NCBI GenBank assembly: GCA_025964295.1
Contig: JAOPZD010000224.1
Span: 1 to 32,744, forward strand
Direction: 5' to 3'
DNA from: Conexibacter sp.
GTDB lineage: Bacteria > Actinomycetota > Thermoleophilia > Solirubrobacterales > Solirubrobacteraceae
Length of the DNA stretch: 32,744 bases
Shown here: one piece after another, positions 32,177-32,744 of the stretch
Numbering within the stretch: position 1 is the first letter of the stretch
How the letters are laid out: each line of letters starts with the position of its first letter
Notes under the pieces: model-generated
What the model saw: only the letters and a program-made list of their open reading frames with translations
Told to the model about the DNA's origin: nothing
Database searches by the model: none
Program-made: the position numbers and the translations under genes

Positions 32177-32744
32177 GGTTCCTGCTCGAGGCGACCGGCG
32201 CTGACGACCTCGACGCCCTGGTGGAGGCTGCGCGGCTCGCGGCAGAGCACGGGTGGGACGGCGTCCTGGTCGGCCCTTCGTCCGCCCTCCCCGCCCCCCT
32301 CATCACGGCAGCCGCCGTGGCAGGGGCAGTCCCCGACATCCTCGTCGCCGCCGTCGTCCCGCTCGGCGACCGCCATCCGGTCGAAGTCGCCGAGGAGGCC
32401 GCGGTCACCGATCTCGTCAGCGGAGGGCGCCTCATCCTGGTCGCCGCACCCGCGGCCGGGCCGGAGGAGTACGCCGAGGCCCTCGACCTCCTGCGCCTGG
32501 CCGGAGCCGCGGCCCCGTTCGCCTTCTCGGGCCGGCGCTGGACCGTGCCCGCCCGCCTCCCGCAGAACGGCCACGCGCGGGAGCGCCGGACCCGGGTGAC
32601 GCCCGCCCCCGCCCGCGCCCGCATCGAGCTCTGGACCACGGGCTCCGGCCTCGGCTCCGGTGTCGCGCGCGGGCTCGGCCACCTCGCGGACGCGTGCGAG
32701 GATCCGGCCGCCCTCGGGGACCGCTGGCGGCGTGCGGCCGACGG
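32173..32744 (+). CDS. Luciferase-like oxidoreductase, N-terminal part only
   Basis: This frame starts at a GTG overlapping the previous stop and stays open to the window edge (190 complete codons). It begins VRFLLEATGADDLDALVEAA. The luciferase-like pattern is clear: RLAAEHGWDGVLVGPSSALPAPLI, then a VVPLGDRHPVEVAEEAAV strand-helix pair and DLVSGGRLILVAAP. It is shorter in some loops than the preceding gene and not a duplicate of it. A second luciferase-like protein in tandem suggests a hetero-oligomer or two successive reactions. Confidence 0.75.
   Translation, partial: MRFLLEATGADDLDALVEAARLAAEHGWDGVLVGPSSALPAPLITAAAVAGAVPDILVAAVVPLGDRHPVEVAEEAAVTDLVSGGRLILVAAPAAGPEEYAEALDLLRLAGAAAPFAFSGRRWTVPARLPQNGHARERRTRVTPAPARARIELWTTGSGLGSGVARGLGHLADACEDPAALGDRWRRAAD

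Overview
The window is about 33 kb of very GC-rich, gene-dense DNA. It carries a two-YrbE, six-Mce operon, three luciferase-like (probably F420-dependent) oxidoreductases, a STAND/SARP regulator and a TetR regulator. This points to an actinobacterium in the broad sense. Solirubrobacterales/Thermoleophilia is a plausible home because the fifth Mce protein lacks the lipobox common in mycobacteria, but the sequence alone does not settle this. I see no rRNA, tRNA, CRISPR array, IS element or phage gene.

Layout, left to right. (1) Minus strand, 1-4480: a 1011-residue ATPase-SARP regulator, then a luciferase-like oxidoreductase with its own operator, then the start of a phosphotransferase-family gene cut by the window edge. 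(2) Plus strand, 4642-5621: a small unknown protein and a KstR2-like TetR repressor. (3) Plus strand, 5858-16267: an Mce lipid/sterol-type import operon (possible leader ORF, yrbEA, yrbEB, mceA to mceF), nearly all joined by 4-base overlaps. (4) Minus strand, 16321-17271: a fumarylacetoacetate-hydrolase-family enzyme, divergent from the next block. (5) Plus strand, 17455-27381: a seven-gene catabolic operon encoding a TfdB-type phenol hydroxylase, a small extradiol-dioxygenase-like VOC protein, an HsaA-type flavin monooxygenase, a vanillyl-alcohol-oxidase-type 4-alkylphenol oxidase, a cytochrome P450, a type-B carboxylesterase and an acyl-CoA/aryl-CoA ligase. (6) Minus strand, 27409-30304: P450, SDR, SDR. 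(7) Plus strand, 30343-end: two hot-dog dehydratases (a probable heteromer) and two luciferase-like oxidoreductases, the last cut by the window edge.

Inferred function: the cluster looks like a hydrophobic phenolic catabolic island, taking up a lipophilic 4-alkylphenol, phenolic ester or steroid-like compound through Mce. Side-chain oxidation, ring hydroxylation, ring cleavage and beta-oxidation-like side-chain steps would follow. The substrate is not determined by the sequence.

The most striking observation is a shared operator-like element built around CCAACCGGTTGG. An identical 20-bp copy lies before the luciferase-like gene at 1350 and before the phenol hydroxylase at 17455, in the same orientation to each gene. 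Related copies lie before the FAH gene, in the mce promoter and between the divergent P450 and dehydratase genes. The element resembles the 14-bp architecture of KstR2 operators, and the TetR gene at 4950 is the obvious local candidate to bind it. This would make all five transcription units one regulon.
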